Source: Atlantibacter subterraneus (GTDB taxonomy: Bacteria > Pseudomonadota > Gammaproteobacteria > Enterobacterales > Enterobacteriaceae). Taken from it: a DNA stretch of 64,000 bases. The stretch spans positions 62,001 through 126,000 of the forward strand of contig NZ_VLPS01000008.1 of the NCBI RefSeq assembly GCF_007570865.1, written 5' to 3'. The position numbers and the translations under genes were made by a program. The notes beneath the pieces are model-generated. The model saw only the letters and a list, made by a program, of their open reading frames with translations, was not told the origin of the DNA and did not search any database. Of the stretch, positions 8,802 to 18,752 are shown piece after piece (position 1 is the first letter of the stretch; each line of letters opens with the position of its first letter).

Positions 8802-10910
8802 TTACTTCGCCTTCGGCACCTCACGCTTGCGCGAAGCCGCGCGACGCCGTTTATCCAGATCCTTAATCAGCTTGTTGACGCCTTCATCGGCGAACATCTT
8901 CTCAAGGGGCGCGGATAATTTACGTCGCCAGTTTTTATACTGATAGCTGGTGCCGGGAATATTGACCGGGTCCGCCATGTCCAGCCAGTCCTCCGGCTGT
9001 AAACCGAGCAAGGCGCAGTGCGTATCGGCGATATAACGCTGCATCGCCCGGTTAAGCAGCGGCGTCATCTTCATCCCTTTAGCTTTACGTCCCACGCTTT
9101 TCGGCAGGCAGTTGTACTGGTGCAGCGCGTCCAGCAGCCCCTGTTTGGCGCGTTCGCGATCTTCATACAGCCCGCGCAGCACAATTTCATCCGGGTAGAG
9201 GCCCAGCGTTTTACCCAGCGTTAAATCGCCGCTTTCCCAGTAGCCGCGCAGGGTCGGCAAATCATGGGTGGTCGCCACCGCCATCGCCTGCTCAGGCCAG
9301 GCCTGCGGCGCGCGGTAGTGCTTGCGGGAGTCGTTTTCGAAATAGAGCACTTTGTAGGAATAGACCCCGTTCTGGCGCAGTTTGCCGACGATCTCCACCG
9401 GCACGGTGCCCAGATCTTCGCCAATCACCATGCACTGGTGGCGCTCGCTTTCCAGCGCCAGGATCGCCAGTAAATCGTCCACCGGATAGTGCACGTAAGC
9501 ACCCTGATCCGCGGTTTCGCCATAAGGGATCCACCACAGGCGCAGCATCGACATCACGTGATCGATACGCAGCGCGCCGCAGTGGGTCATATTGGCGCGC
9601 AATAGCTGGATAAATGGCTCATAGCCGCGCGCGGTCATCACGTGCGGGTCCATCGGCGGCAATCCCCAGTTTTGACCGAGCGGCCCGAGGATATCCGGCG
9701 GCGCGCCGACCGACGCTTTCAGGCAGTACAGCTCGCGGTCACACCAGGTTTCCGCGCCGCCTTCCGCCACACCCACCGCCAGGTCGCGATACAGGCCGAC
9801 CGGCATACCGTGTAGCTGGCTGGTTTCCCAACACTCGGCGAACTGTTTCCAGGCCAGCCATTGCAGCCACAGATAGAACTCGATGTCGTCGGCATGCGCT
9901 GTGCAAAAGGCTTTCACCTGCGGGCTGTCGATGGACTGATAGCCCTCGGGCCAGACCGGCCAGCCCCAGCGCAGCTCGTCCTCTTTCACCTGTTCAGCGT
10001 GCAGCGCATCAAACGCGGCCTGCCAGTAGAGGCTGTCGCCTTCGCTGTCGACAAAATCGCGAAACCCGCGCACCTGTTCATCATCCTCGTCACGCAGGGA
10101 GAACTGTTTCCAGGCCATGCGCAGGCCCGCCATTTTCAGCGCGGTCACCGCAGAATAATCAACCCACTGCGCATCCCGCGCCGCTTTCAGCGTCTGCTGG
10201 GTAGTGGGCATTTCCCACCAGGCGCGCGCCTCTTCGCTTTGCTGGAAATCGTCAATGGCGTTCACGTCGATATAAATGACGTTCATCCAGCGGCGCGATG
10301 ACGGGCTGTAAGGGCTGGCGCTTTCCGGATTAGCGGGATAAAGCGCGTGGATCGGGTTCAGGCCGATAAAGCTGCCGCCCCGTTGCGCCACAGAGACCAG
10401 CATCCGTTTCAGATCGCCGAAATCGCCAATCCCCCAGTTGGTGCGCGAGCGCAGGGTATACAGCTGTACACACGCGCCCCAGATTTTTTCGCCTTTAACG
10501 AGGGTTTCCGGTTCAAAGCAGCGTTTCGGCGCGACGATCAACCGGCATTCCCACTGCTGGGATTTTTGCTTCAGCATCAGGGTGTGGTAACCCAACGCTA
10601 ATTTGGCGGGAAGCCGCAGGCTTTCGCCGCCCGTCGCGCTTCCCTTATGCTGCTTGCCCGCTTCCGTGGTCAGCAGCCATTCATATTCACCTTTCCCCTC
10701 AAGGGTAATCGCCATGCGGGTGCTGGAACGCAGCACCTTTACGCCGGGGATCGGCGCCGCAGCCGGCTTTTTAACCGCATGGGTGCGGTTCATCGCTTCC
10801 AGCAGGCGGCGCTTGGTTTCCGCACCAATCGCCTGAGCTTTGCCGTGAGCATTAATGTAATTAGCGCTAATACCCGCCTCGAGGGCGGCATTATTCAGGC
10901 GTTTATCCAT
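8802..10910 (-). CDS. malQ: 4-alpha-glucanotransferase (amylomaltase) MalQ
   Basis: MalQ disproportionates maltodextrins, releasing glucose and lengthening chains so that MalP can act. The 702-residue product is a GH77 enzyme, about the usual enteric length. Visible motifs are LRIDHVMSM with the catalytic nucleophile Asp, IGEDLGTVP with the acid/base Glu, and the ATTHDLPTLRGYW region. The N-terminus (MDKRLNNAALEAGISANYINAHGK) matches enteric MalQ. It is the second gene of malPQ, 9 bp after malP, and shares its MalT-dependent promoter. Confidence 0.97.
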   Translation of the reverse strand: MDKRLNNAALEAGISANYINAHGKAQAIGAETKRRLLEAMNRTHAVKKPAAAPIPGVKVLRSSTRMAITLEGKGEYEWLLTTEAGKQHKGSATGGESLRLPAKLALGYHTLMLKQKSQQWECRLIVAPKRCFEPETLVKGEKIWGACVQLYTLRSRTNWGIGDFGDLKRMLVSVAQRGGSFIGLNPIHALYPANPESASPYSPSSRRWMNVIYIDVNAIDDFQQSEEARAWWEMPTTQQTLKAARDAQWVDYSAVTALKMAGLRMAWKQFSLRDEDDEQVRGFRDFVDSEGDSLYWQAAFDALHAEQVKEDELRWGWPVWPEGYQSIDSPQVKAFCTAHADDIEFYLWLQWLAWKQFAECWETSQLHGMPVGLYRDLAVGVAEGGAETWCDRELYCLKASVGAPPDILGPLGQNWGLPPMDPHVMTARGYEPFIQLLRANMTHCGALRIDHVMSMLRLWWIPYGETADQGAYVHYPVDDLLAILALESERHQCMVIGEDLGTVPVEIVGKLRQNGVYSYKVLYFENDSRKHYRAPQAWPEQAMAVATTHDLPTLRGYWESGDLTLGKTLGLYPDEIVLRGLYEDRERAKQGLLDALHQYNCLPKSVGRKAKGMKMTPLLNRAMQRYIADTHCALLGLQPEDWLDMADPVNIPGTSYQYKNWRRKLSAPLEKMFADEGVNKLIKDLDKRRRAASRKREVPKAK

Positions 10911-10919
10911 GGCATATCC

Positions 10920-13322
10920 TTAACGTTTGGCCTGCCAAATACGGGTCTGGTAGTCGCGAATCGAGCGGTCAGAGCTGAACATGCCGCAACGTGCGGTATT
11001 CAGGATAGCAGCTCGCGTCCAGGCTTCCTGGTCGCGGTACAGTAAATCCGCCTGTTTTTGCGCCGCCACGTAGGAAGCGAAGTCGGCCATCAGCAGATAC
11101 GGGTCGCCGCCGGCTTTGCCGATGCTTTGCAGCATCGGGTCGAAAGCGTGCTTGTCGCCATCAGCATAGACGCCCTTCTCCAGCTCTTTCAGCACCGCAT
11201 CCAGCAGTTTGTCTTTTTTACGCCATTTCACCGGGTCGTAACCTTTGGCTTTCAGCACTTTGACTTCGTCTACCGTCAGGCCAAAGATGAAGATGTTTTC
11301 CACACCCACTTTCTCGGCGATTTCAACGTTCGCGCCGTCCAGGGTACCGACGGTGAGCGCGCCGTTAAGCGCCAGCTTCATGTTGCCGGTGCCGGAGGCT
11401 TCTTTACCGGCGGTAGAAATTTGCTCGGAAATATCCGCCGCCGGGATCATTTTCTCCGCCGCCGACACGCAGTAATCCGGCAGGAACACCACTTTCAGTT
11501 TGTCGCCCACGCGCGGATCGTTGTTGATCGCATCGGCCACTTTGTTGATCGCGTAGATGATGTTTTTGGCAAGGTAATACCCCGGCGCGGCTTTCGCGCC
11601 GAACAGGAACACGCGCGGCACGCGGTCGGCTTGCGGGTTTTCGCGGATCTCTTTGTACATCGCCAGAATCTGCAACAGGTTCAGGTGCTGGCGCTTGTAC
11701 TCGTGCAGGCGTTTAATCTGGATGTCGAACAGGGCTTCCGGGTTGATTTCAATACCGGTACGCGCTTTTACGAAAGCAGCCAGCTTGACCTTGTTACGCT
11801 GTTTGATGGCGCGGTATTGGTTACGGAAATCGGCGTCATCGGCATATTTTTCCAGTTCCGCCAGCGCGTCTAAATCGTTCACCCACTCTTTGTTCAGCGT
11901 CTTGTCGATCAGCGCCGCCAGTTCCGGGTTGCACTGTTTGATCCAGCGACGCGGCGTGATGCCGTTGGTCACGTTGTGGAATTTGGTCGGCCACAGCTGG
12001 TGATATTCCGGGAACAGATCTTTTACCACCAGATCTGAGTGCAGCGCCGCCACGCCGTTGACCGCGAAGCCGCTCACCACGCACAGGTTTGCCATGCGCA
12101 CCTGTTTGTCATACACCACCGCCAGTTTAGCCCACACCGCCTCGTCGCCCGGCCAGGTCTTGTCCACCAGCACTTTGAAGCGCGCGTTGATCTCTTTAAT
12201 GATTTGCATGTGGCGCGGCAGCAGGGTGCGGATCAGCCGCTCGTCCCAGCACTCCAGCGCTTCAGGCATCAGGGTATGGTTGGTATAGGCAAAGGTTTTG
12301 CTGGTGATGGCCCAGGCCTCATCCCAGCTCATCTGATGCTCGTCAATCAGCACGCGCAGCAGCTCAGGGATAGCGATGGTCGGGTGGGTATCGTTGAGCT
12401 GAATCACTTCGTAATCCGGCAGTTCGTTAAGCGAACGACCCAGATAGTGATGGCGGCGCAGGATATCGGCAATCGAGCAGGCGCACTGGAAATACTGCTG
12501 CATCAGACGCAGCTTTTTACCGGCCTGATGGTTGTCGTTCGGATAGAGCACTTTGGTGAGCTTATCCGCATCAATGCCCTGCTGCTCGGCACGCAGGAAG
12601 TCGCCGTCGTTGAATTTGGTCAAATTGAATGGATGCGCATGGGTGGCCTGCCACAAGCGCAGCGGCTGTGCTACGCCGTTCTGATAGCCCAGCACCGGCA
12701 AATCCCAGGCCTGACCGGTGATGGTAAAGCCCGGCTCCCAGACCTGCTGGTCGCCGTTTTTCACCAGTTTGCCGCCAATGCCTACCTGCACATCCAGCGC
12801 CTCGTTGTGGCTGAACCACGGGTAGCTTTCGCGATGCCAGTTATCCGGTGCTTCCATCTGCTTGCCGTCTTCGAACGACTGGCGGAACAGGCCGTACTGA
12901 TAGTTCAGTCCATAGCCGGTGGCCGCCTGGCCGACCGTCGCCATGGAGTCGAGGAAACAGGCCGCCAGACGACCCAAACCGCCATTGCCCAACGCCGGGT
13001 CGGTTTCCGCTTCCAGCAGATCGGTCAGGTTGACGCTGTGGGTCGCCAGCGCGTCGCTCACCGCCTGATACCAGCCCAGGTTGAGCAGGTTGTTGCCAGT
13101 CAGGCGGCCAATCAGGAATTCCATCGAGATATAATTCACATGGCGCTGGTTGGTTTCAGGCTGAACCCGCGGCTGGGCGTGCAGCATTTCCGCCAGCGCG
13201 GCGCTGACGGCGTGCCACCACTGGCGAGACGTCATCTCGCTGGCGGCGGATAAACCAAAATGTCGCCACTGACGCGTCAGGGCGGCCTCAAACTGGGTAG
13301 TGTCAAACGTCGTCTGTGACAT
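10920..13322 (-). CDS. malP: Maltodextrin phosphorylase MalP
   Basis: MalP phosphorolyses linear maltodextrins to glucose-1-phosphate. The 800-residue GT35 enzyme shows the PLP-attachment region [20 protein letters not shown] and the motifs [11 protein letters not shown] and [17 protein letters not shown]. The ATG at 13322 begins [15 protein letters not shown], as in E. coli MalP, with an AGGA ribosome site; an upstream in-frame extension of 24 residues is rejected. It is first in malPQ, divergent from malT. It is paralogous to GlgP at 20301-22748 but lacks that enzyme's N-terminal extension. Confidence 0.97.
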   Translation of the reverse strand: MSQTTFDTTQFEAALTRQWRHFGLSAASEMTSRQWWHAVSAALAEMLHAQPRVQPETNQRHVNYISMEFLIGRLTGNNLLNLGWYQAVSDALATHSVNLTDLLEAETDPALGNGGLGRLAACFLDSMATVGQAATGYGLNYQYGLFRQSFEDGKQMEAPDNWHRESYPWFSHNEALDVQVGIGGKLVKNGDQQVWEPGFTITGQAWDLPVLGYQNGVAQPLRLWQATHAHPFNLTKFNDGDFLRAEQQGIDADKLTKVLYPNDNHQAGKKLRLMQQYFQCACSIADILRRHHYLGRSLNELPDYEVIQLNDTHPTIAIPELLRVLIDEHQMSWDEAWAITSKTFAYTNHTLMPEALECWDERLIRTLLPRHMQIIKEINARFKVLVDKTWPGDEAVWAKLAVVYDKQVRMANLCVVSGFAVNGVAALHSDLVVKDLFPEYHQLWPTKFHNVTNGITPRRWIKQCNPELAALIDKTLNKEWVNDLDALAELEKYADDADFRNQYRAIKQRNKVKLAAFVKARTGIEINPEALFDIQIKRLHEYKRQHLNLLQILAMYKEIRENPQADRVPRVFLFGAKAAPGYYLAKNIIYAINKVADAINNDPRVGDKLKVVFLPDYCVSAAEKMIPAADISEQISTAGKEASGTGNMKLALNGALTVGTLDGANVEIAEKVGVENIFIFGLTVDEVKVLKAKGYDPVKWRKKDKLLDAVLKELEKGVYADGDKHAFDPMLQSIGKAGGDPYLLMADFASYVAAQKQADLLYRDQEAWTRAAILNTARCGMFSSDRSIRDYQTRIWQAKR

Positions 13323-13815
13323 AGAAACAAGGGTCCTGTAAAAAAGTAGTGGCATTAGCGCTAGTGTGCCTGGCAGCCACGGCAAATTCCTCATCCTGCC
13401 GGGGATTAGGCAGGGAGGAGTAGTGGGGAGTAGGCAAAAATGTGATCCCAGACACTTAACACAATCTCAAATTACTTTTCAGCCGCTTGGTGTAAACCTC
13501 ATCAGCAATAACAATCTGTAAGTGCCCATGTCTACGCCGGTGCATAATTCACTATCTGAATATTTACATTAGCGATGAGTCTCAAAAAATGAGACGCCAG
13601 TCTCAACGCCCTCTACAGGCCGCTTGTTACCTCGCCCAAATGTCTTAGCACCTATTCATATTAGTTATCGAAATGTGACTTAGTGCAACTTTAGCCGCTT
13701 CTAAAATCGACATAACTTGCAATACTTCATAGGGTGTCCGACCCTACATGCCTGCATTAATTACGAGGCGCAAAATAAATCCTTCGGCCTGGATTACACA
13801 GTGAAGTGACCATCT
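13323..13815. promoter_or_regulatory. malPQ-malT divergent regulatory region
   Basis: This 493-bp gene-free interval separates malP and malT. A cluster of GGGGA(T/G)-type decamers lies close to malP. A possible CRP site (TGTGA, six bases, GCAAC) lies at 13674-13689 upstream of malT, consistent with the known cAMP-CRP control of malT in E. coli; this match is weak. I see no small gene or stable terminator-like hairpin elsewhere in it. Confidence 0.7.
13389..13434 (-). promoter_or_regulatory. MalT-box cluster of the malPQ promoter
   Basis: MalT binds decamers close to GGGGA(T/G)GAGG. Here GGGGATTAGG lies at 13401-13410 and GGGGAGTAGG at 13425-13434 on the plus strand. An oppositely oriented CAGGATGAGG (minus strand, 13389-13398) sits nearer malP. 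Three boxes 67-112 bp upstream of the malP start codon fit the known arrangement at malPp. TSS and binding are inferred. Confidence 0.7.
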
Positions 13816-16521
13816 ATGTTGATACCGTCTAAATTAAGTCGCCCGGTTCGCCTGGAAAATACCGTTTTACGTGAACGGCTTCTGGCGAAATTGAGTAGCG
13901 CGCATCACTATCGACTGGCTCTTGTCACCAGCCCGGCGGGCTATGGCAAAACTACGCTGGTTTCCCAGTGGGCTTCCGGTAAACAGTATCTCGGATGGTT
14001 TTCTCTGGATGAAGGAGATAACCAGCAAGAGCGCTTTGCCATTTATTTGATTGCGGCGATCCAACAGGCCACGGGCGGCCATTGCCCCACCAGCGAAGTG
14101 ATGGCGCAAAAACGCCAGTACGCCAGCCTTAACTCCCTGTTTGCCCAGCTTTTTATTGAGATCTCCGACTGGGAACACCCGCTGTATCTGGTGATTGACG
14201 ATTATCATCTCATCACTAACCCGGTGATCCACGACGCCATGCGTTTCTTTCTGCGCCATCAGCCGGAAAATGTCAGCCTGGTGGTGTTATCGCGTAATTT
14301 GCCGCAGCTCGGCATTGCTAACTTGCGGGTGCGTGACCAACTGCTGGAAATCGGCAGCCAGCAACTGGCTTTTACCCATCAGGAAGCCAGACAATTTTTT
14401 GATTGTCGCCTGAATGCCCCTATCGAACCGGCTGAAAGCAACAAAATGTGCGATGACGTCGCCGGATGGGCGACTGCATTGCAGCTTATCGCCCTTTCCG
14501 CCCGTCAAAACAACACCTCGGCGCATCAGTCCGCCCGTCGCCTGGCGGGAATTAATGCCAGCCATTTGTCTGATTATCTGGTGGATGAAGTGTTGGATAA
14601 CATCGATGTGGATGTACGCAAATTTCTGCTGAAAAGCGCCCTGCTACGCTCGATGAACGATGCGCTGATCGTGCGCGTCACTGGCGAAGAAAACGGCCAG
14701 ATGCGGCTGGAAGAGATTGAGCGCCAGGGTCTGTTCCTGCAACGCATGGACGATAGCGGCGAGTGGTTCAGCTATCATCCCCTGTTTGGTAACTTCCTGC
14801 GCCAGCGCTGCCAGTGGGAACTGGCGACGCAGTTGCCGGAAATTCATCGCGCCGCCGCCGAAGGCTGGATGGCGCAGGGTTTCCCTGGCGAAGCCATTCA
14901 TCACGCGCTGGCGGCAGGCGATGCCGCCATGCTGCGCGATATTCTGCTCAATCACGCCTGGGGTTTGTTCAACCACAGCGAACTGACGCTGCTGGAAGAG
15001 TCCCTGAAAGCGCTGCCCTGGGAGAGCCTGCTGGCTAACCCGAAACTGGTGTTGCTACAGGCCTGGCTGATGCAAAGCCAGCATCGCTACGGCGAAGTGA
15101 ACACCCTACTCGCCCGCGCCGAACAGGAAATGAACGGCGAGATGGACGAAACGCTGCAGGGCGAATTTAACGCGCTGCGCGCCCAGGTGGCGATTAACGA
15201 TGGCGATCCGCAAGAGGCGGAGCGGCTGTCGATTATCGCGCTGGAAACGCTGCCGCTGGCGAGCTACTACAGCCGCATCGTTGCGACATCGGTACACGGC
15301 GAAGTGCTGCACTGCAAAGGCGAGCTTAGCCAGTCGCTGGCGGTAATGCAGCAAACCGAAATGATGGCCCGTCGCCATGACGTCTGGCACTACGCCCTGT
15401 GGAGCCTGATCCAGCAAAGCGAAATCCTGTTCGCCCAGGGCTTTTTACAGGCCGCCTGGGAAACTCAGGATAAAGCTTTCACCCTGATCCGCGAACAGCA
15501 TCTGGAACAGCTACCGCTGCATGAATTTTTGCTGCGCATCCGGGCGCAGCTGCTGTGGGCCTGGGCGCGTCTGGATGAGGCGGAAGCCTGCGCCCGTCAG
15601 GGCATTGAGGTACTGGCGAACTATCAGCCCCAACAGCAGCTACAGTGCCTGGCGCTGCTGGTGCAAAGCTCGCTGGCGCGTGGCGCGCTGGATAATGCCC
15701 GCAGCCACCTCAACCGTCTGGAAAACCTGCTGGGCAACGGTCCGTATCACAGCGACTGGGTGTCGAACGCCGACAAAGTACGGGTGATCTACTGGCAAAT
15801 GACCGGCGATAAAACCGCTGCCGCCACCTGGCTGCGCCAGACGCCGAAGCCCGGCTCAGCCGATAACCATTTTCTGCAAAGCCAGTGGCGCAATATCGCC
15901 CGCGCGCAAATTCTGCTGGGGGATTTCGATCCGGCGGAGATGGTGCTGGAAGAGCTGAACGAAAACGCGCGTAGCCTGCGCCTGATGAGCGATATCAACC
16001 GCAATCTGCTGCTGTTGAACCAGCTTTACTGGCAGTCGGGCCGCAAAAGCGACGCCCAGCGCGTGCTGCTGGAAGCGCTCACGCTCTCCAACCGTACCGG
16101 TTTCGTCAGCCATTTCGTGATTGAGGGCGAAGCGATGGCGCAGCAGCTACGCCAGCTGATCCAACTCAATACCCTGCCGGAGCTGGAACAGCATCGCGCG
16201 CAGCTGATTCTGCGCGAAATCAATCAGCATCATCGGCACAAGTTCGCCCATTTTGACGAGAATTTTGTCACCCGTTTATTAACTCATCCTGAAGTGCCGG
16301 AACTGATCCGCACCAGCCCGCTCACCCAGCGCGAATGGCAGGTGCTGGGGCTGATTTATTCTGGTTACAGCAACGATCAAATCGCCGGCGAGCTGGACGT
16401 GGCGGCCACCACTATCAAAACCCATATTCGCAATCTGTATCAGAAACTGGGCGTGGCCCATCGCCAGGCGGCGGTGCAGCATGCCCAGCAGCTGCTTAAA
16501 ATGATGGGATACGGGGTGTAG
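13816..16521 (+). CDS. malT: Maltose regulon activator MalT
   Basis: MalT is the ATP- and maltotriose-dependent activator of mal promoters, a STAND-class protein. The 901-residue product equals the E. coli length. It has an N-terminal NTPase with Walker A (SPAGYGKTT near residue 38) and a Walker B-like LVIDDYH, helical/TPR-like repeats in the middle, and a C-terminal LuxR-type helix-turn-helix ([20 protein letters not shown] and [18 protein letters not shown]). It starts at ATG 13816 and is divergent from the malPQ target operon. Other known inputs (MalK, MalY, Aes) lie outside this window. Confidence 0.98.
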   Translation: MLIPSKLSRPVRLENTVLRERLLAKLSSAHHYRLALVTSPAGYGKTTLVSQWASGKQYLGWFSLDEGDNQQERFAIYLIAAIQQATGGHCPTSEVMAQKRQYASLNSLFAQLFIEISDWEHPLYLVIDDYHLITNPVIHDAMRFFLRHQPENVSLVVLSRNLPQLGIANLRVRDQLLEIGSQQLAFTHQEARQFFDCRLNAPIEPAESNKMCDDVAGWATALQLIALSARQNNTSAHQSARRLAGINASHLSDYLVDEVLDNIDVDVRKFLLKSALLRSMNDALIVRVTGEENGQMRLEEIERQGLFLQRMDDSGEWFSYHPLFGNFLRQRCQWELATQLPEIHRAAAEGWMAQGFPGEAIHHALAAGDAAMLRDILLNHAWGLFNHSELTLLEESLKALPWESLLANPKLVLLQAWLMQSQHRYGEVNTLLARAEQEMNGEMDETLQGEFNALRAQVAINDGDPQEAERLSIIALETLPLASYYSRIVATSVHGEVLHCKGELSQSLAVMQQTEMMARRHDVWHYALWSLIQQSEILFAQGFLQAAWETQDKAFTLIREQHLEQLPLHEFLLRIRAQLLWAWARLDEAEACARQGIEVLANYQPQQQLQCLALLVQSSLARGALDNARSHLNRLENLLGNGPYHSDWVSNADKVRVIYWQMTGDKTAAATWLRQTPKPGSADNHFLQSQWRNIARAQILLGDFDPAEMVLEELNENARSLRLMSDINRNLLLLNQLYWQSGRKSDAQRVLLEALTLSNRTGFVSHFVIEGEAMAQQLRQLIQLNTLPELEQHRAQLILREINQHHRHKFAHFDENFVTRLLTHPEVPELIRTSPLTQREWQVLGLIYSGYSNDQIAGELDVAATTIKTHIRNLYQKLGVAHRQAAVQHAQQLLKMMGYGV

Positions 16522-16548
16522 AAATACCCGGCAACGCCGGGTATTTCT
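16520..16548. terminator. Bidirectional terminator between malT and glpR
   Basis: AGAAATACCCGGC, loop AAC, GCCGGGTATTTCT forms a long symmetrical hairpin directly after the malT stop and reaching the glpR stop codon. Its A- and T-rich outer arms suit termination in both directions. Confidence 0.85.
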
Positions 16549-17305
16549 AGCAGAGTTCCAACTGGATATTATGCTCGCGGATCACCTGCAACACGCCTGC
16601 GGGCGGCGCGGTATCGGTGTAAACCGCATCCACCAGGCTGATGCTGCCCAGATTCACCATGGCGTTACGGCCAAACTTCGAATGATCCACCACCAGCATC
16701 ACGTGGCGCGAGTTGTCAATAATCGCCCGCTTGGTGCGCACTTCATGGTAGTCAAACTCTAACAGCGAGCCGTCGCTGTCGATGCCGCTGATGCCGAGAA
16801 TGCCGAAATCCAGCCGAAACTGGGAAATAAAATCCAGGGTCGCCTCGCCGATGATCCCACCGTCGCGGCTGCGCAGTTCGCCGCCTGCCAGAATGATGCG
16901 GAAATCGTCCTTCACCATCAGCGTGTTAGCGACGTTGAGGTTGTTGGTCACGATGCGCAGGTTTTCATGATTCAGCAGCGCGTGGGCCACCGCCTCCGGC
17001 GTGGTGCCGATATCGATAAACAGCGTGGCACCGTTAGGGATTTGGCTGGCGACCCGCTCGGCGATACGCGCCTTTTCTGAGGTCTGGGTCGCCTTGCGGT
17101 CGTGCCAGGAGGTGTTGACCGAACTGGATGGCAGCGCCGCGCCGCCGTGATGGCGCAAAATCATATTCTGATCGGCCAAATCGTTTAAGTCGCGGCGAAT
17201 GGTCTGTGGGCTAACGGAAAATTGCTCCACCAGCTCTTCAGTGCTGACGTATCCTTGTTTTTTTACAAGCTCAATAATGGCGTCATGACGCTGTGTTTGC
17301 TTCAC
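16547..17305 (-). CDS. glpR: Glycerol-3-phosphate regulon repressor GlpR
   Basis: GlpR is a DeoR-family repressor of the glp genes, released by glycerol-3-phosphate. The 252-residue product is full length and intact: N-terminal HTH (YVSTEELVEQFSVSPQTIRRDL) and a sugar-phosphate-binding domain with IDIGTTPEAVAHAL and VTNNLNVANTL. Homology and an AGGAG ribosome site point to a GTG start at 17305. It is last in glpEGR, 24 bp after glpG. Its operators are visible upstream of glpD. Confidence 0.97.
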   Translation of the reverse strand: MKQTQRHDAIIELVKKQGYVSTEELVEQFSVSPQTIRRDLNDLADQNMILRHHGGAALPSSSVNTSWHDRKATQTSEKARIAERVASQIPNGATLFIDIGTTPEAVAHALLNHENLRIVTNNLNVANTLMVKDDFRIILAGGELRSRDGGIIGEATLDFISQFRLDFGILGISGIDSDGSLLEFDYHEVRTKRAIIDNSRHVMLVVDHSKFGRNAMVNLGSISLVDAVYTDTAPPAGVLQVIREHNIQLELC

Positions 17306-17329
17306 TCTTTTCTCCTGAACTGCGCTGAA

Positions 17330-18160
17330 TTATGTTCGTTTTCGCAAATTAAGGCAGTCAACGAACGCCATTGCCAGACCGACCAGCAACCCGGTCAGGT
17401 GCGCGGCATTGGCAATTGAGAACCCAAACAGATCGAACCAACCGGCAACCAGCCACAGCAGCGCAAAAACCATTAAACCACGCGGCATCACGATCCCGCT
17501 TTCGGGATCGCGTTCGCCGCGCAGCCAGACGTAGCCCATCAGCGCATAGACCACGCCGGACAAGCCGCCAAACCAGGCACCGCTGAATTTATGCTGCACG
17601 TAGCCGCTCAGCAGCGCGGAAACCAGCGTCAGCACAATCAGCTTGCCGCTGCCGAGACGTTTTTCTACCGGCCCACCGAGATACCACCACCATAACAAAT
17701 TAAAGGTGATGTGCATGATCGAGAAATGGAGCAGCGCGTGGGTAAAGTAGCGCCAGAATTCAAAATCGAGACTTGAGTCATAAGGCCAGGCCAGCCAAAT
17801 CATCACCGCCTGGTCGCCCACCATCAGCATCAGGACATAAACCGCGATACAGACGCTGGCAAGCCCAATGGTGAACGGACCGGCGCGCTCGCGCAGCGTC
17901 GCCATAAACGGATAGCGGCGATAGTGCAGGCCGCTGTCGGTATGGCCGGTGCGCCAGCTGGCGGCCAGATAGCGCGAATCGTTCGGGTCTTCAAGAAATT
18001 TCGCCAGTTCGGCCTGCACCCGGTCGGCCTGTTGATCGTCCGCCAGCCAGACATCGGTCTGGCTGTGCTGCTGAATGGTCAGAACAACGCCCTGCGTGGC
18101 CATATAGTCCACAAAGGCCTGGGCCATTCGCGGATTGGCAAAAGTCGTAATCAGTACCAT
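17330..18160 (-). CDS. glpG: Rhomboid intramembrane protease GlpG
   Basis: GlpG is a serine protease of the inner membrane that cleaves transmembrane substrates. The 276-residue product has the cytoplasmic N-terminal domain (to about residue 85), six membrane helices, the [19 protein letters not shown] region, the catalytic serine in [13 protein letters not shown] (Ser201) and His254 in ANAAHLTGL, the same numbering as E. coli. The ATG at 18160 ([10 protein letters not shown]) matches the family; an upstream in-frame ATG adds eight unconserved residues. It is the middle gene of glpEGR. Confidence 0.97.
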   Translation of the reverse strand: MVLITTFANPRMAQAFVDYMATQGVVLTIQQHSQTDVWLADDQQADRVQAELAKFLEDPNDSRYLAASWRTGHTDSGLHYRRYPFMATLRERAGPFTIGLASVCIAVYVLMLMVGDQAVMIWLAWPYDSSLDFEFWRYFTHALLHFSIMHITFNLLWWWYLGGPVEKRLGSGKLIVLTLVSALLSGYVQHKFSGAWFGGLSGVVYALMGYVWLRGERDPESGIVMPRGLMVFALLWLVAGWFDLFGFSIANAAHLTGLLVGLAMAFVDCLNLRKRT

Positions 18161-18206
18161 CAATAAACGCCGTTTTCCACACAAAGAAAGGGAGTATATA
18201 CGCTAT

Positions 18207-18536
18207 TCAACCGAGCTTATAAGCCACTTCAGCAGGAAAGTGCCGGTGCCAGGCATCAAAACCGCCGTCCACGCTATACACATTTTCATAGCCCTGCTGC
18301 AGCAGATACTGCGCTGCGCCTTTGCTGCTGTTGCCGTGATAGCACATCACCATCACCGGAGTATCGAAATCCGTTTGCTGCATAAAGTTGTTCAGCGTGT
18401 CATTGGTTAAATGAAACGCGCCGGGCGCGTGACCAATCGCATAACTTTGCGGATCGCGAATATCCACCAGTACGGCGGCGCCGCGCTGCATTTTCTGGTG
18501 TGCTTCTTCAACACCAATACATTCAAAGTGATCCAT
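18207..18536 (-). CDS. glpE: Thiosulfate sulfurtransferase GlpE
   Basis: GlpE is a single-domain rhodanese that moves sulfane sulfur from thiosulfate to cyanide or thioredoxin. The 109-residue cytoplasmic protein has the active-site loop CYHGNSS with Cys65, as in E. coli GlpE, and the family segments [11 protein letters not shown] and [10 protein letters not shown]. The ATG at 18536 gives MDHFECIGV; four extra in-frame upstream residues are not conserved. It is first in glpEGR, divergent from glpD. Confidence 0.96.
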   Translation of the reverse strand: MDHFECIGVEEAHQKMQRGAAVLVDIRDPQSYAIGHAPGAFHLTNDTLNNFMQQTDFDTPVMVMCYHGNSSKGAAQYLLQQGYENVYSVDGGFDAWHRHFPAEVAYKLG

Positions 18537-18752
18537 GGTCGCTCTCATTTTCTTCAGTTGATCATATTGCCCGATCGTAGACCGGTTGCTTCATTTTACC
18601 GTTCAAGTGTACGTGCTGAGCAGGCCGACGCGCCATATTGTTATGTGTATCACGCGAAATTGTTTTTTTCTTGTTACCAAACGACCGGGAGATTTGCTAT
18701 TATGAGCGATAACGAACATTTTTGAGCTTTAACGAAAGTGCAAGAGGCAAGC
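18537..18752 (+). promoter_or_regulatory. glpE-glpD divergent promoter region with CRP-site candidate
   Basis: This interval holds promoters for both directions. A CRP-like element at 18639-18654 reads CGTGA, six bases, TAACA on the minus strand, matching eight of ten core positions. cAMP-CRP activation of glpD is known in E. coli. The GlpR operators lie between it and glpD. Confidence 0.5.
18701..18740 (+). promoter_or_regulatory. Tandem GlpR operators at glpD
   Basis: TATGAGCGATAACGAACATT at 18701-18720 is a near-consensus GlpR palindrome (WATKYTCGWW-WWCGAMCATW). It is followed immediately by a weaker copy, TTTGAGCTTTAACGAAAGTG, at 18721-18740, just ahead of the glpD start. Paired operators are known at E. 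coli glpD. Confidence 0.82.

Noticed and set aside
11058-11873. 271-residue plus-strand open frame over malP
   Set aside because: Antisense to the conserved C-terminal phosphorylase region, low complexity in His/Phe/Gln typical of shadow frames.
12039-13253. 404-residue open frame on the plus strand
   Set aside because: It is entirely antisense to malP, whose protein is unmistakable; the frame exists because of GC-rich codon bias, and it has no family features or ribosome site.
13441-13456. CRP site next to the MalT boxes (TGTGA, six bases, ACACT)
   Set aside because: Only one good half-site, and malPp is not known to need CRP directly.
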